This document shows positions 14,307 to 14,979 of a DNA stretch of 14,979 nucleotides, in pieces. Positions within the stretch are counted from its first letter, which is position 1, and each line of letters starts with the position of its first letter. The position numbers and the translations under genes are program-made. Location of the stretch: NCBI GenBank assembly GCA_017539765.1, contig JAFYCH010000109.1, forward strand, positions 1 to 14,979, in the 5' to 3' direction. The DNA is from Clostridia bacterium (GTDB lineage: Bacteria; Bacillota; Clostridia; Christensenellales; UBA1242). The notes below the pieces were generated by a model. The model searched no databases, was not told the origin of the DNA, and was given only the letters and a program-made list of their open reading frames with translations.

Positions 14307-14855
14307 ATGAGTAGAATTGGAAAGATGCCTATAAACATACCTAACGGTGTTAAGGTTGATATTAACGATAATGTAGTTACCGTTACTGGACCATTAGGCA
14401 CACTCAGCAGAGTAATTGATAAAAGAATTACTGTAAAAGAAGAAAATAATCAAGTTATTGTTTCAAGAAGCAGTGAAGAAGCATTGGACAAATCAATGCA
14501 CGGTCTTTACAGAGCACTTATAAACAATATGGTAACAGGAGTTTCAAAAGGTTTTAAGAAAACTTTGATAATTTCAGGCGTAGGTTACAGAGCAACAGTA
14601 AGTGGCAACAAACTTACAATGAATTTGGGTTATTCTCATCCAGTTGAAATAACTGCTCCAGCTGGCATCAAATTTGAAACAAAAGATGCCAACACAATTA
14701 TAGTTTCAGGTATCAGTAATGACGAAGTTGGTCAAATCGCTGCAAAAATCAGAGACTTTAGACCAGTTGAACCATATCACTTATATGGTGTTCATTATGA
14801 AAATGAGAGACTAATCAAGAAAGAAGGAAAGAAAGCCGCAGGCGGCAAGAAATAA
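14307..14855 (+). CDS. rplF: 50S ribosomal protein L6 (uL6)
   Basis: 182 residues, two repeated L6 domains; L6 lies near the sarcin-ricin loop and the translation-factor site. Start MSRIGKMPINIPNGV; ATG 14307 is chosen since TAGGAGG (14291-14297) lies 9 nt upstream. The open frame continues back to 14280 inside the rpsH end, but that start has no binding site. Near the C-terminus RPVEPYHLYGVHYENE replaces the normally very conserved RKPEPYKGKGIRYEGE, a clear loss of two lysines. It ends in a Lys/Gly/Ala tail (KKAAGGKK). Confidence 0.97.
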   Translation: MSRIGKMPINIPNGVKVDINDNVVTVTGPLGTLSRVIDKRITVKEENNQVIVSRSSEEALDKSMHGLYRALINNMVTGVSKGFKKTLIISGVGYRATVSGNKLTMNLGYSHPVEITAPAGIKFETKDANTIIVSGISNDEVGQIAAKIRDFRPVEPYHLYGVHYENERLIKKEGKKAAGGKK

Positions 14856-14869
14856 GGGGGTAGAGAAAT

Positions 14870-14979
14870 ATGATTAGCAAAGTTAACAAAAACGAAGCAA
14901 GAGCAAAACGTCATGGCAGAATTAGAAATAAAATCAATGGAACTTCTCTTCGCCCAAGACTTAGTGTTTACAGAAGTAC
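14870..14979 (+). CDS. rplR: 50S ribosomal protein L18 (uL18), 3'-partial
   Basis: First 36 codons only; the gene runs off the right edge. The sequence [19 protein letters not shown] followed by [13 protein letters not shown] is typical of L18, which binds 5S rRNA. ATG 14870 has AAGGGGG (14854-14860) 9 nt upstream. Its place directly after rplF is the standard spc order; rpsE and rpmD would be expected next. Confidence 0.95.
   Translation, partial: MISKVNKNEARAKRHGRIRNKINGTSLRPRLSVYRS

Noticed and set aside
1..14979. Insertion sequences, prophage, CRISPR arrays, tRNA or rRNA genes
   Set aside because: I looked for repeat-spacer arrays, transposase-like frames, terminal inverted repeats and tRNA cloverleaf patterns and saw none. 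The only repeats are the low-complexity coding repeats described.

Overview
The window comes from an A+T-rich, low-G+C Gram-positive (Firmicutes) chromosome, most likely an uncultured Clostridia-type lineage. The evidence is an AddA-type helicase-nuclease rather than RecB, a four-cysteine type-Z S14, a cysteine-containing L24, strong AGGAGG ribosome binding sites, consensus sigma-A promoters, and an S10 cluster that runs into the spc cluster without a break. TGA is a real stop codon here (ends of addA, rplD and rpsS), so this is not a Mycoplasma-type code. Several ribosomal proteins differ from the usual bacterial sequence at normally conserved sites, which points to a divergent branch, but I cannot name the genus.

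Layout. (1) 1-1703: the 3' half of addA, open at the left edge. (2) 1724-4601: an isolated transcription unit with a perfectly spaced promoter, a 925-residue membrane-anchored coiled-coil protein with an acidic region and a histone-H1-like lysine tail, and an intrinsic terminator. (3) 4639-5349, minus strand: a PRC-barrel protein convergent with the previous gene. (4) 5446-6871: a divergent promoter drives an SPFH/YdjI-like protein with a C-terminal zinc ribbon, then a small DUF1858 redox-disulfide protein, then a terminator. The SPFH mRNA appears to be leaderless. (5) 6872-7166: an A/T-rich stretch, a full-consensus promoter and a roughly 200-nt leader that can fold into several helices. (6) 7167-14979: rpsJ-rplC-rplD-rplW-rplB-rpsS-rplV-rpsC-rplP-rpmC-rpsQ-rplN-rplX-rplE-rpsZ-rpsH-rplF-rplR, the last cut by the right edge.

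The ribosomal genes are packed with gaps of about 10-20 nt or with short overlaps (rplD/rplW 4 nt, rpsC/rplP 14 nt, rplP/rpmC 1 nt) and form one operon. The genes at 1724-6871 are not ribosomal. By content they concern the envelope or membrane (coiled-coil membrane protein, PRC barrel, SPFH) and a small thiol protein. The least ordinary items are the membrane/coiled-coil/H1-tail protein, the lysine/alanine extension on L24 that echoes that tail, the leaderless SPFH gene, and the folded S10 leader.
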